From positions 186,001 to 250,000 of the forward strand of contig CP139909.1 in NCBI GenBank assembly GCA_039829965.1: a DNA stretch of 64,000 nt, in the 5' to 3' direction. Shown one piece after another: positions 42,368-51,278 of the stretch (the first letter of the stretch is position 1; the number at the start of each line of letters is the position of its first letter). Position numbers and translations under genes: made by a program. Source of the stretch: Buchnera aphidicola (Chaetogeoica yunlongensis) (GTDB lineage Bacteria > Pseudomonadota > Gammaproteobacteria > Enterobacterales > Enterobacteriaceae). Below the pieces are notes generated by a model. The model searched no databases, had not been told where the DNA came from, and saw only the letters and a list, made by a program, of their open reading frames with translations.

Positions 42368-43711
42368 TTATTTTTGTGTTTTAATTAAGTGTTTTATTAA
42401 TCTTGTAAAAGTGTTTCCTCTTTCTCTAAATCCAGAAAATTGATCTAAACTACTGCATGCAGGAGATAGTAAGACTATGTCTGTAGGTTTTACTTGCTTA
42501 AATATTAAATATATAATTTCTGATAGTGTATCAGAACATATAGATTTATGTGGATGTAAGTTAAATATTTTTTTTTTGCATTTTCCATAACAATAAATCA
42601 CAATAGATTTATTTGTGAGTATATTTTTTAATGGTGTAAAATTTGCAGATTTACTATCTCCTCCTAATATTAATCTAATTTTGCTTTGTGTGGTTTTTTG
42701 TATGCTATTTATTGCAGATACAGTGCTTGCTACGTTGGTTGATTTAGAATCATTAATCCATAAAATATTATTACTTTTATTGACTATTTGAAATCTATGT
42801 GGTAATCCTAAGAAATTTTTTAGTACAGAAAGGCTATCATCTAGATTTATTTTAAGTTCATGTACTATGGATAATGCTGATAAAACATTAATATAGTTAT
42901 GTTGTCCAAATATTTTTAATTCTTTAGTATTTAATAACTTTTGTTGTTTATAACAAATCCATGTGTTGTTTTTTTGATAGTCAAGATGATAATCTCCTTT
43001 TTTAAGTCCAAAAGAAATATATTTTTTATTTTTTATTTTTTTGTTGCAAGATAATGGATCATCTATATTGATTATACATATCTTAGAATATTTATAAATT
43101 TTTTGTTTGATTTTGATATATTGTTCCATTCCTAAATGATGTCTATCCATATGGTCAGGTGTAATATTTAATATAGTTGAAATATATGATTTTAAATTAA
43201 ATATATATTCTAATTGAAAACTAGATAGTTCTAATATAAAATAATCAGCGGGTTTATTAAGAATACTTAATGCTGGAATTCCTATATTTCCACCTATGTA
43301 GGCACGAAATCTAGATTTTTGAATTATTTTGTTTACCATCATAGTAACTGAGCTTTTTCCATTTGAACCTGTAATGGAAATTATTGGAGTATTAGTTTCT
43401 CTTAAAAATAGTTCAATATCTCCAATAATTTCTATATTATTTTTCAGTGCAAATGTAATTGCAGGATGTGTAGAATTTATACCTGGGCTGACAATTATTA
43501 GTGTAGATTCTAGTATCCAAGAATAATTAATAGATCCTATGTGATAGGATATATTTTTAAATTTTAATATCTTTTTTATGTATTTAGGATTTTTGCAAGT
43601 ATCCATAACTTTAGGAAATATTCCTTTAGATAAAAAAAAATTTATACATGATATACCTGTTATACCCATTCCAAATATAAGAATTTTTTTATTAGAATAG
43701 TTACAAATCAT
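42368..43711 (-). CDS. murD: UDP-N-acetylmuramoylalanine--D-glutamate ligase
   Basis: MurD adds D-glutamate to UDP-MurNAc-L-Ala. From ATG 43711 it has 447 residues (E. coli 438). It begins MICNYSNKKILIFGMGITG, matching E. coli, with P-loop SITGSNGKSSVTMMV, LELSSFQLE, TPDHMDRH and the C-terminal LSPACSSLDQFSGFRERG. The open frame runs 20 codons further upstream into mraY. The inner ATG is chosen because AAAGG precedes it and the stop of mraY lies only 2 bases before it. It precedes ftsW. Confidence 0.96.
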   Translation of the reverse strand: MICNYSNKKILIFGMGITGISCINFFLSKGIFPKVMDTCKNPKYIKKILKFKNISYHIGSINYSWILESTLIIVSPGINSTHPAITFALKNNIEIIGDIELFLRETNTPIISITGSNGKSSVTMMVNKIIQKSRFRAYIGGNIGIPALSILNKPADYFILELSSFQLEYIFNLKSYISTILNITPDHMDRHHLGMEQYIKIKQKIYKYSKICIINIDDPLSCNKKIKNKKYISFGLKKGDYHLDYQKNNTWICYKQQKLLNTKELKIFGQHNYINVLSALSIVHELKINLDDSLSVLKNFLGLPHRFQIVNKSNNILWINDSKSTNVASTVSAINSIQKTTQSKIRLILGGDSKSANFTPLKNILTNKSIVIYCYGKCKKKIFNLHPHKSICSDTLSEIIYLIFKQVKPTDIVLLSPACSSLDQFSGFRERGNTFTRLIKHLIKTQK

Positions 43712-43713
43712 TG

Positions 43714-44730
43714 TTAAACCTTTAAGATGATTAATCCAATTAACATTAATATGAATGAAATTATCCAGCATCTAACTACTAATTGTGGTTCAGGACATCC
43801 TTTTAGTTCATAATGATGATGAATAGGAGTCATATTAAATATTTTTTTTTGAGTAAATTTATAATATGTTACTTGAATAATTACTGATAATGTTTCTATT
43901 ACAAATAATCCTCCTAAGATAACTAGAAGTAATTCTTGTCGTAGTAAAACAGTAATAATACTAATAATTCCACCTAAAGACAAAGATCCTACATCACCCA
44001 TAAATATTCTAGCCGGATAGGTATTAAACCATAAAAATCCTATGCTAGCACCTATAATAGCAGTACAAATAGTTGTTAATTCGTTAGCATAAGGTATATA
44101 AATTGTATTAAAATACTGTGAAAAGTTTATGTTTCCACTAATTATTGATATTATTGATAAACTAGTAGCGACGAAAATTATAGGCACTATTGCTAATCCA
44201 TCTAGTCCGTCTGTTAGATTGACAGCGTTACTGGTTCCAACTATTGTAAAATATGATAGTAATATACATATAATTTTATTTTTAAAAGTAATTTCTTCTA
44301 AAAATGGACATATTAATTTATTCATAGATTGATCATTAAATTTATAATATATTAATAATATCACTATAAAAGCAATACTTGATAGAAGAAAAAATTTTTT
44401 AAAATTTGATAAACCGTTTTCGTTTTGGTAAATAATTTTTTTATAATCATCTATGAATCCTACTACTCCATATCCAATTAGAATTATAATGGAAAATATT
44501 ACGTAAGGGTTGGATAATTTTGTCCATAGAAGCGTTGACATAATAATTGAAAATATTATTAGTATTCCACCCATGGTGGGTGTATATTTTTTTTTTAAAT
44601 GTGATTTAGGATTGCATTTTCTAATTATTTGATGAATCTGACTTTTTTTTAGCTGTTTGATTAAATATGGTCCCAGTATTAGAAAAATGGATAAAGACGT
44701 AAAAAAGCTTAGTATAGGATTAATGATCAT
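43714..44730 (-). CDS. mraY: Phospho-MurNAc-pentapeptide translocase MraY (short N-terminus)
   Basis: MraY transfers phospho-MurNAc-pentapeptide to undecaprenyl phosphate to make lipid I. The protein has 338 residues (E. coli 360). It is a multi-spanning membrane protein with the catalytic FIDDYKK, NLTDGLDGLAI, FMGDVGSLSLGG and MTPIHHHYELKG motifs. The first methionine aligns with about residue 24 of E. coli, and an in-frame TAA four codons upstream excludes a longer start, so the N-terminal tail is missing. The active-site residues are all kept. It lies 47 bases after murF. Confidence 0.95.
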   Translation of the reverse strand: MIINPILSFFTSLSIFLILGPYLIKQLKKSQIHQIIRKCNPKSHLKKKYTPTMGGILIIFSIIMSTLLWTKLSNPYVIFSIIILIGYGVVGFIDDYKKIIYQNENGLSNFKKFFLLSSIAFIVILLIYYKFNDQSMNKLICPFLEEITFKNKIICILLSYFTIVGTSNAVNLTDGLDGLAIVPIIFVATSLSIISIISGNINFSQYFNTIYIPYANELTTICTAIIGASIGFLWFNTYPARIFMGDVGSLSLGGIISIITVLLRQELLLVILGGLFVIETLSVIIQVTYYKFTQKKIFNMTPIHHHYELKGCPEPQLVVRCWIISFILMLIGLIILKV

Positions 44731-44777
44731 ATATTTTATTTAATATTTTAAAGTAAAGATCATAAAATTAAATTTTT

Positions 44778-46169
44778 TTAGGTAATTGTATTTTTGTATG
44801 TTTCTATTAATTTTTGAACAATTTTTTCTAATTTGTAGATTCTAGATGCTTTTACTAAGATAGTAATAATTTTTTTATTTAATAATTTATTTATCAAAGC
44901 ATCTAATAAATTTTGAGAATTGTTGAAATGTTGTCCCTTTTTACTATTTTTGCTAATATTTTTACTCAAATCACCAATACTAAAAACTTTATTTATATTA
45001 GAATTATATAGATAATTTCCAACAGTTTTGTGATAAAAAATATTTTTTTTCCCTAATTCAGCCATATCTCCTGATACGAAAATTTTGTATCCTGGCATTT
45101 TTTCTAATACTTTAATGGCTGCAGCCATAGATCCTACATTAGCGTTGTATGTGTCATTAATAACAGTTTTATACTTGTTGAGTCTAATACTTTGTAGTCT
45201 GTTTTTCAGTAATGGTAGTTTAGCAAGACTTGTTTGAATTATTTTTAAGGGAATATTTAAAGATATTGCAATTGAGGCGGCTGCTAAGGCATTAGAAATA
45301 TTGTGATGACCTAGTAATGGTAGAGAAATATATATTTCTCCTTGAGGACAATGTAATTTAAATTTTGACCCTTTATTATTAATTTTTATGTCACTAGCAA
45401 AAACAGTGCTGTTTTGTTTCATTGAAAAACTAATTATTTTTTGAGTAGATAAAGATTTTTTCCACATTGGCCAAAAGTTGTTGTCTTGATTGAAAATTGC
45501 TGTTCCATTTTTTGGTAATCCTAAAAAAATTTCTTTTTTAGCTGCAGCTACTCCAGATATATTTTTAAAGCCAGCTAGGTGTGCATTGTAGATATTATTT
45601 ATAAGTGCTATATTCGGTTTTGTTATATTAACTGTATATTCTATGTTTTTGGGATAGTTTGCTCCTAATTCTATTACTGCATATTTATGAAATTTTTTCA
45701 ATTTTAATAGAGTAAGTGGAACACCAATGTGATTATTTAGATTATGAAAAGTAGAAATTGTATTTCCATGATTTTTTAAGATAGAAGCAGTCATTTCTTT
45801 TACAGAAGTTTTTCCTGACGATCCGGTAATTGCAATAATAGTAGTATTTACTTGTTTTCTTGTCCAAGCTGCAATTTGGCCTAAAGCAATATTTGTATTT
45901 TTAACTATAATTTGTGGTATATTACATTTTTTTAAATATTTTGTTTGAATAAGTAACGCACGAGCTCTTTTAGTTATAGCTTCGTGTATAAAAGAGTGTG
46001 CGTTAAATTTTTTTCCGATCAAAGCAATAAATAAACATCCAGGAGTAATTTTTCTAGTGTCAGTAGATATTGAACAAATTTTTATAGAATTTACATGACA
46101 TAATTTTCCTGAATAATATAATTTTCCATTAGTGATATATTGTATTTGTTTTAAACTAATTGGTATCAT
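44778..46169 (-). CDS. murF: UDP-N-acetylmuramoyl-tripeptide--D-Ala-D-Ala ligase
   Basis: MurF adds the D-Ala-D-Ala dipeptide made by DdlB, finishing the pentapeptide. The protein has 463 residues (E. coli 452). The N-terminal domain begins MIPISLKQIQYITNGKLYY. The P-loop is ITGSSGKTSVKEM, followed by VIELGANYPKNIEY, HHNISNALAA and NDTYNANVGSM. It starts 3 bases after the murE stop, so coupling with murE is likely. Confidence 0.95.
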   Translation of the reverse strand: MIPISLKQIQYITNGKLYYSGKLCHVNSIKICSISTDTRKITPGCLFIALIGKKFNAHSFIHEAITKRARALLIQTKYLKKCNIPQIIVKNTNIALGQIAAWTRKQVNTTIIAITGSSGKTSVKEMTASILKNHGNTISTFHNLNNHIGVPLTLLKLKKFHKYAVIELGANYPKNIEYTVNITKPNIALINNIYNAHLAGFKNISGVAAAKKEIFLGLPKNGTAIFNQDNNFWPMWKKSLSTQKIISFSMKQNSTVFASDIKINNKGSKFKLHCPQGEIYISLPLLGHHNISNALAAASIAISLNIPLKIIQTSLAKLPLLKNRLQSIRLNKYKTVINDTYNANVGSMAAAIKVLEKMPGYKIFVSGDMAELGKKNIFYHKTVGNYLYNSNINKVFSIGDLSKNISKNSKKGQHFNNSQNLLDALINKLLNKKIITILVKASRIYKLEKIVQKLIETYKNTIT

Positions 46170-46172
46170 ATT

Positions 46173-47656
46173 TTATTTTAATAGTTTATTTATTACGTCT
46201 TGATCGGAATAATAGTAATATTTGTTATTTATAATTTGATATTTTTCGTGACCTTTACCAGAGATAATTATTATATCTTGAATATTTGCATTATTTAATG
46301 CAAATTTTATTGCTTTTTCTCTATTTAAAATCACATGAATTTTATTTTTGTTTTTACATCCAGAGAGAATATCCTGAATAATATCTAATGGATTTTCGTT
46401 TCTTGGATTATCGTTAGTTAATATTATCTTATCTGATAAAATTTCAGCAATTTTTCCCATATGAGGACGTTTATTTTTATCTCGGTTTCCACCGCATCCA
46501 AAGATACACCATATTTTTTTATTTTTAAATTTCATTTTTATGGTGTTTAATAGATTTTTTAATGCATCTTTATTGTGTGCATAATCTATGATGATTTTTG
46601 GTTTATTAGGAAATTTAAAATACTGCATTCTACCTGATATGGTTTTAATTTTATTGCATACTTTAATTAAATCTTGAATAGGATATTTTAATTCTAATAG
46701 GCTAGCTAAAGCAAGTAATAGATTTGTTACATTAAATAGTCCAATTAGTTTACTACTTAATATCCCGCTACCCCAAGTAGAATTGAAAGAAATAGTGGTA
46801 TAATCATGTTTTTCCTCTATTTTATTTACATTAATCCATTTCTTAGATAAGAATGAGGAGTAATGATTGTTTATAGTTACAGAAATTATATTTTTATTAG
46901 ATAATTTTTTAATACAAGATCGTGCTATGGGATCATCTATATTAATTATAAAGGTATTAATATTATATTGTAATAAAAATGATAGTTTCGCATGTATATA
47001 TTGTTGTATTGTTTGATGATAGTCAAGATGTTCTGATGTTATATTTGTTAATATAGCAATATTAAAAGGTAACCCTAGAATTCTATTTTGAGATATTCCA
47101 TGTGAAGAAATTTCCATTGCTATAGTATCAATATTTTTATATAACATATTTTGTATAAACTTATATATATTTTCTGGTGATTCAGTTGTGTTTTTTGTTA
47201 ACGTTAATTTTTTATAGCATCCATATCCTAATGTACCCATAATTCCTATTTTTTTATTTAATAGGTTAGTCCATTGTGCAATTATATGTGTAGTAGTGCT
47301 TTTCCCATTTGTTCCAGTTATTCCTATTAGTGTAATTTTTTTTTGAAATGAATAATATCTTTTTAAAATTAAAGGAAAATATTTTGATAACTCAAAAAAA
47401 TAAATGATCGGTATATCGTTTTTAATTTTTTTTATAGTTCCATGTTGGATTTTTTTTTTGTGTCGTAAAGAATTATAGATGTTCCATTTTTTATTGCTTG
47501 TAAAATATATATTTTTTTTTGAGTAGAATTATTCTTTATTGCACAAAATAAATTTCCAGGTTTAATGTATTGGCTGTTAGAATTTATCCCTGTAATATTA
47601 AATGAATATTCAGTTTTTATCCAGGGTAATATTAGTTTTTTAAAATTTTTATTCAT
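46173..47656 (-). CDS. murE: UDP-MurNAc-tripeptide (meso-DAP) synthetase, frame broken at a poly(A) tract
   Basis: MurE adds meso-diaminopimelate to the stem peptide. The frame starts at ATG 47656 (MNKNFKKLILPWIKT, like E. coli). It runs to an A10 tract (plus-strand T run 47450-47459) and then hits TAA at 47432. One frame over, coding continues at once (IQHGTIKKIKNDIPIIYFF, then P-loop GITGTNGKSTTT) to 46173. With 11 As the product would be 494 residues; E. coli has 495. The DNPRNENP motif that selects DAP is intact. The plain ORFs are 74 and 355 codons. As the only meso-DAP-adding enzyme expected, it is likely still made through slippage (inference). Confidence 0.9.
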
Positions 47657-47703
47657 AATAAGAAGTATGTTTTATAAAAAGTTAGTGGTGTAGTGTTATA
47701 TTT

Positions 47704-49441
47704 TTAATATTTTTGTAAATTATCTGGAAGAATATTGTTTAGTTTTAGAATTTGACTCATTATAATTTTAAATACTGGAGCTGACACGTCTCCTCCATAG
47801 TATTTTTTAGATTTAGGTTCATTAATCATGATTATTAATGAGAATTTAGGATGACTCATAGGAACAATACCAGCAATATAAGAAATATATTTTTTTACAT
47901 AATGTTTTTTAGAATTTAGTTTTTTAGTCGTTCCAGTTTTTGCTGCTATTCTATAGCCCTTAATTGCTGCTTTTCGCCCTGCTCCTCCTGGTTGAGTTAC
48001 TGTTTCTAACATTTTTGATACGATTTTAATTATTTTTTTAGAAAATACTTGTTCAGTAGAGTTGTTTTTTATTTTTTGATAATCTTTTGCTATTATAGAT
48101 AATGGTTGTGAACTTCCATTTCTTCCTATAATAGTATATACACGTGCGAGTTGTAGTGGTGTTGCCATTACTCCGTAACCAAATGATAATGATACTTTAT
48201 CAAGATCTGAAAAATGTTTATTTTTTGAGTATAGGAATCCAGATTTTTCTCCTATTAATCCTATATTAGTAGATTTTCCAAGTTTAAATTTAGCATAAAT
48301 ATCAATAATTTCAGACATAGGCATAAGTAGTGACAATTTTGATACTCCTATATTACTTGATTTTTTTAGAATATCAGTAATTGAGAGTTTTCCATGGCAT
48401 GGAAATACATCTTTTATTGTATGCTTATTAATTGTAATAGGAGATATATTCATAATAGTATTAGGTGTGGCTATTTTTTTTTCTAATGCCTTCATAATAA
48501 TCATTGGTTTTACAGTAGATCCTAGTTCAAACATATCAGTAATAGCTTTATTTCTAATAGTTGGATTTTCTTTAAATAATTGTTTTGAATTATTGGGATC
48601 AAACGAAGGACTATTTACTATAGATAATATTTCTCCTGTTTCTATATTTATTAAAACAGCACTTCCAGAATTAGCTTTATTAGATATAACAGCATTATTA
48701 AGTGCGCAATATACTATTTTTTGATATCTTGAATCTATACTTAAAGTAATATCATTTGGTGGAATGCTTTTTTTTATGGTGTACTTTTCTATCACTTTTC
48801 CATTTTTATCTATTCTAACTTTTATTGTTTCAGGTTTACCGGTTAGTAGTTTATCAAAGCTTTTTTCTACCCCTTCAATTCCTTTATTATCAATATTAGT
48901 AAATCCTACAAGTTGTGATGTTAATTTTCCTAGTGGATAATACCGTTTATAATCATTTATTAGATATATTCCTGGTATATTTAGATCTTTTATTTTTTTT
49001 GCAAGTTCAAAACTAATTTTACGAGCAAGATATATGAAGTGTTTGTTTTTATTTAATTTAATTTCATAAAATATTTTTTCTAAGGGTATTGATAAAACTT
49101 TTGATAAATTTTTCCATTTTAAAGTAGAATTGATATCTTCTTCTTTAAAAAAAAAATTGAGGGTCAAAACAAATACTTTTTACCGGTAAACTAACAGCTA
49201 TTAAATTTCCTAATCTATCTTTAATATTTCCTCTTTGAATTATTTCTATTCGTGTTCTTAAAGAACGTAGATCACTTTGATGTGTAAGGTGTTTAGATTG
49301 AATTATTTGTAAGAAAAAAATTCTTATAAATACCACACTGGAAATAAATGTGATTAATAAAAATAAAAGTAACATTCTTTTATTATTGAATGTTTTATTT
49401 TTTATTTTAAAGTATCGTTTTTTTTTTGAAATATATATCAT
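47704..49441 (-). CDS. ftsI: Peptidoglycan D,D-transpeptidase FtsI (PBP3), frame broken at a homopolymer tract
   Basis: FtsI crosslinks septal peptidoglycan with FtsW. The N-terminal part (98 codons from ATG 49441) has a cytoplasmic basic tail, a membrane segment (about residues 23-45) and RSLRTRIEIIQRGNIKDRLG. It ends at a T10 run in the coding strand (plus-strand A run 49147-49156), where TAA follows. One frame over the protein continues (KEEDINSTLKWK) to 47704. With nine Ts the product is about 578 residues; E. coli has 588. The catalytic SxxK (GSTVKPM), SSN (KSSNIGVSK) and KTG (AAKTGTTKK) motifs are all present. The plain ORFs are 98 and about 487 codons. Confidence 0.9.
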
Positions 49442-49534
49442 AGATTTAAAATATTTCTAATAATTATTTTAAAAATTATTTTAGATAATTTTTATATATA
49501 ATATTATAATAGGAAACATAAAAATTGTTAAATT

Positions 49535-49771
49535 TTATTTAATATTTTTTATTTTGTAAATATTTTTTAATTGTAAATTTTTATTTATGCTTAACTTAAT
49601 TGATTCTTTTTTTAATTTTTCTATTTCAGATATTAGTAGACGTGTTTTATGTATTATGATAACTAACAATATTGATGAAAATAATATCATAAAAAGAAGT
49701 GCAATTTGTGTTTTATGAAAAGAAAGCATATCATCTAAAATTATTTTTGATAAATTATAATTCTTGTCCAT
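49535..49771 (-). CDS. ftsL: Cell division protein FtsL (shortened)
   Basis: FtsL is a bitopic membrane protein that, with FtsQ and FtsB, activates FtsWI. The 78 residues (E. coli 121) comprise a cytoplasmic tail of about 22 residues, one membrane segment (IALLFMILFSSILLVIIIH) and a short lysine-rich coiled coil (LLISEIEKLKKESIKL). The identity rests on this layout and its place between rsmH and ftsI. The C-terminal part of the coiled coil is missing. Its start overlaps the rsmH end by 17 bases. ftsQ is not found in the expected place. Confidence 0.85.
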   Translation of the reverse strand: MDKNYNLSKIILDDMLSFHKTQIALLFMILFSSILLVIIIHKTRLLISEIEKLKKESIKLSINKNLQLKNIYKIKNIK

Positions 49772-50714
49772 GTGTATTTATTTTTTCAGCAATTCGTAAT
49801 ATTGCACTACGTGACCTTTTATTTATATTCATTTCTATTTTACTAGGAAATATTTTTTTAAAAATTTTTAGTTGTATTTTATTAAGAGATTTTAATTGTT
49901 GTTCAGTTATTGGAAATCCTGAAGGAGCGTATGGTAATTTACTATGTTTATTCATAAAGTTTTTTACAATACGATCTTCTAATGAATGAAAACTGATAAC
50001 TAGTAATCTTCCATGATGAGTAAGTAGATTTAAAATGGTTTTTAGTGCTGTTTTTAATTCATAGATTTCTTGATTTATATAAATTCTAATTGCTTGAAAC
50101 GTTAGTCTTGCTGGATGTTTGTTATATTTAGTATATGGTATAATTTTTTTTATTATATCAGATAATTCTATTGTTCTGGTAATTTGTGTTTTTTTGTTGT
50201 ACTTAAGTATTTCTAGAGATATTTTTTTTGCAAATCTTTCTTCTCCATATTTTTTCAGTATATGATATAATTTCTTAGCGCTAGTTTTTTTTAGCCATTG
50301 ATATGCTGGAATACCTTGATTTGGATTCATTCTCATATCCAACGGTCCATCTGATAGAAAAGAAAATCCTCTATTTGGATTGTCTATTTGCATAGATGAC
50401 ATACCTAAATCTAATAGTATACCGTTTACTTTTTTTTGTGTATAATTTTTATTAAAGTTTTTTAATATGTTAGAAAATGATCCATGAAGGATATTAAATC
50501 TACTATCGTATTTTAATTTATTAGCTATTTGAATGGCATCGGGATCTTTATCAATGCTATAAAGTTTTCCATTTTTTCCTAAATTTTTTAAAATTTCTTT
50601 TGAATGGCCACCATATCCAAATGTACAATCTATATATATTCCATCTGGTTTTATATTTAAATTTGTAATTGTTTCGTTTAATAATACAGACGTATGTTTG
50701 TAATTATCATTCAT
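49755..50714 (-). CDS. rsmH: 16S rRNA (cytosine(1402)-N(4))-methyltransferase RsmH
   Basis: RsmH (MraW) methylates N4 of C1402 in 16S rRNA. The protein has 319 residues (E. coli 313). The SAM-binding region is YIDCTFGYGGHSKEIL, followed by YSIDKDPDAI, GILLDLGMSSMQIDNPNRGFS, and the C-terminal LLVISFHSLEDRIVK. It opens the dcw cluster. mraZ, which precedes it in E. coli, is missing. It overlaps ftsL by 17 bases. Confidence 0.95.
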   Translation of the reverse strand: MNDNYKHTSVLLNETITNLNIKPDGIYIDCTFGYGGHSKEILKNLGKNGKLYSIDKDPDAIQIANKLKYDSRFNILHGSFSNILKNFNKNYTQKKVNGILLDLGMSSMQIDNPNRGFSFLSDGPLDMRMNPNQGIPAYQWLKKTSAKKLYHILKKYGEERFAKKISLEILKYNKKTQITRTIELSDIIKKIIPYTKYNKHPARLTFQAIRIYINQEIYELKTALKTILNLLTHHGRLLVISFHSLEDRIVKNFMNKHSKLPYAPSGFPITEQQLKSLNKIQLKIFKKIFPSKIEMNINKRSRSAILRIAEKINTHGQEL

Positions 50715-50801
50715 AATTGATTGTAGTTTAATTATATAGTCAGTAAAAAATTTATAATAATGTTATTTTTTATAAGAAAAAATTTAATTTTTTGTAAATT
50801 T

Positions 50802-51278
50802 TTAATTTTTAGAGATGCTGATTATTCCTGATCTAGAAATTTCTATAATTTCTGTAAAATTTTTTATAATTTCTATATATTTGTTTAGTTTTTTACTATT
50901 TCCTGATAATTGTATAATAGAGCTATTTGAGTTTATATTAACGACTTTGCCTTTAAATATATTTGTAATATTGTGTATTTTATGATACTGATCATTAGTA
51001 TTGTTTATTTTAATTAGTAGAATTTCTCTTTCTATATGATCTAAATGTCCAATTTCTGTGACTTTAAGTACATTTATTAGTTTATGTAATTGTTTTTCAA
51101 TTTGTTCAAGAATTTGTTCGTTACCAATAGTTTGTATGGTGATTTTAGATATAGATAAATCTTCTGTGGGTGCTACTGTTATACTTTCGATATTATATCC
51201 TCTTTGAGAAAATAAACCAACAACTCTAGATAAGGCTCCAGATTCATTTTCTAATAGAATGGATAAGATGCGTTTCAT
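50802..51278 (-). CDS. ilvH: Acetolactate synthase III small subunit
   Basis: IlvH is the regulatory subunit that stabilises IlvI and binds valine through its ACT domain. The protein has 158 residues (E. coli 163). The N-terminal ACT domain [19 protein letters not shown] keeps G14 and S17, positions at which changes make the E. coli enzyme valine-resistant, so feedback control may be retained (inference). [15 protein letters not shown] and the C-terminal [10 protein letters not shown] also match. The start overlaps the ilvI stop by 4 bases. Confidence 0.95.
   Translation of the reverse strand: MKRILSILLENESGALSRVVGLFSQRGYNIESITVAPTEDLSISKITIQTIGNEQILEQIEKQLHKLINVLKVTEIGHLDHIEREILLIKINNTNDQYHKIHNITNIFKGKVVNINSNSSIIQLSGNSKKLNKYIEIIKNFTEIIEISRSGIISISKN

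Noticed and set aside
6838..49441. Treating ung, murE and ftsI as plain pseudogenes
   Set aside because: Each has just one lesion, always in a 10-12 nt homopolymer, with every catalytic motif kept; slippage rescue or sequencing error explains this better than decay.
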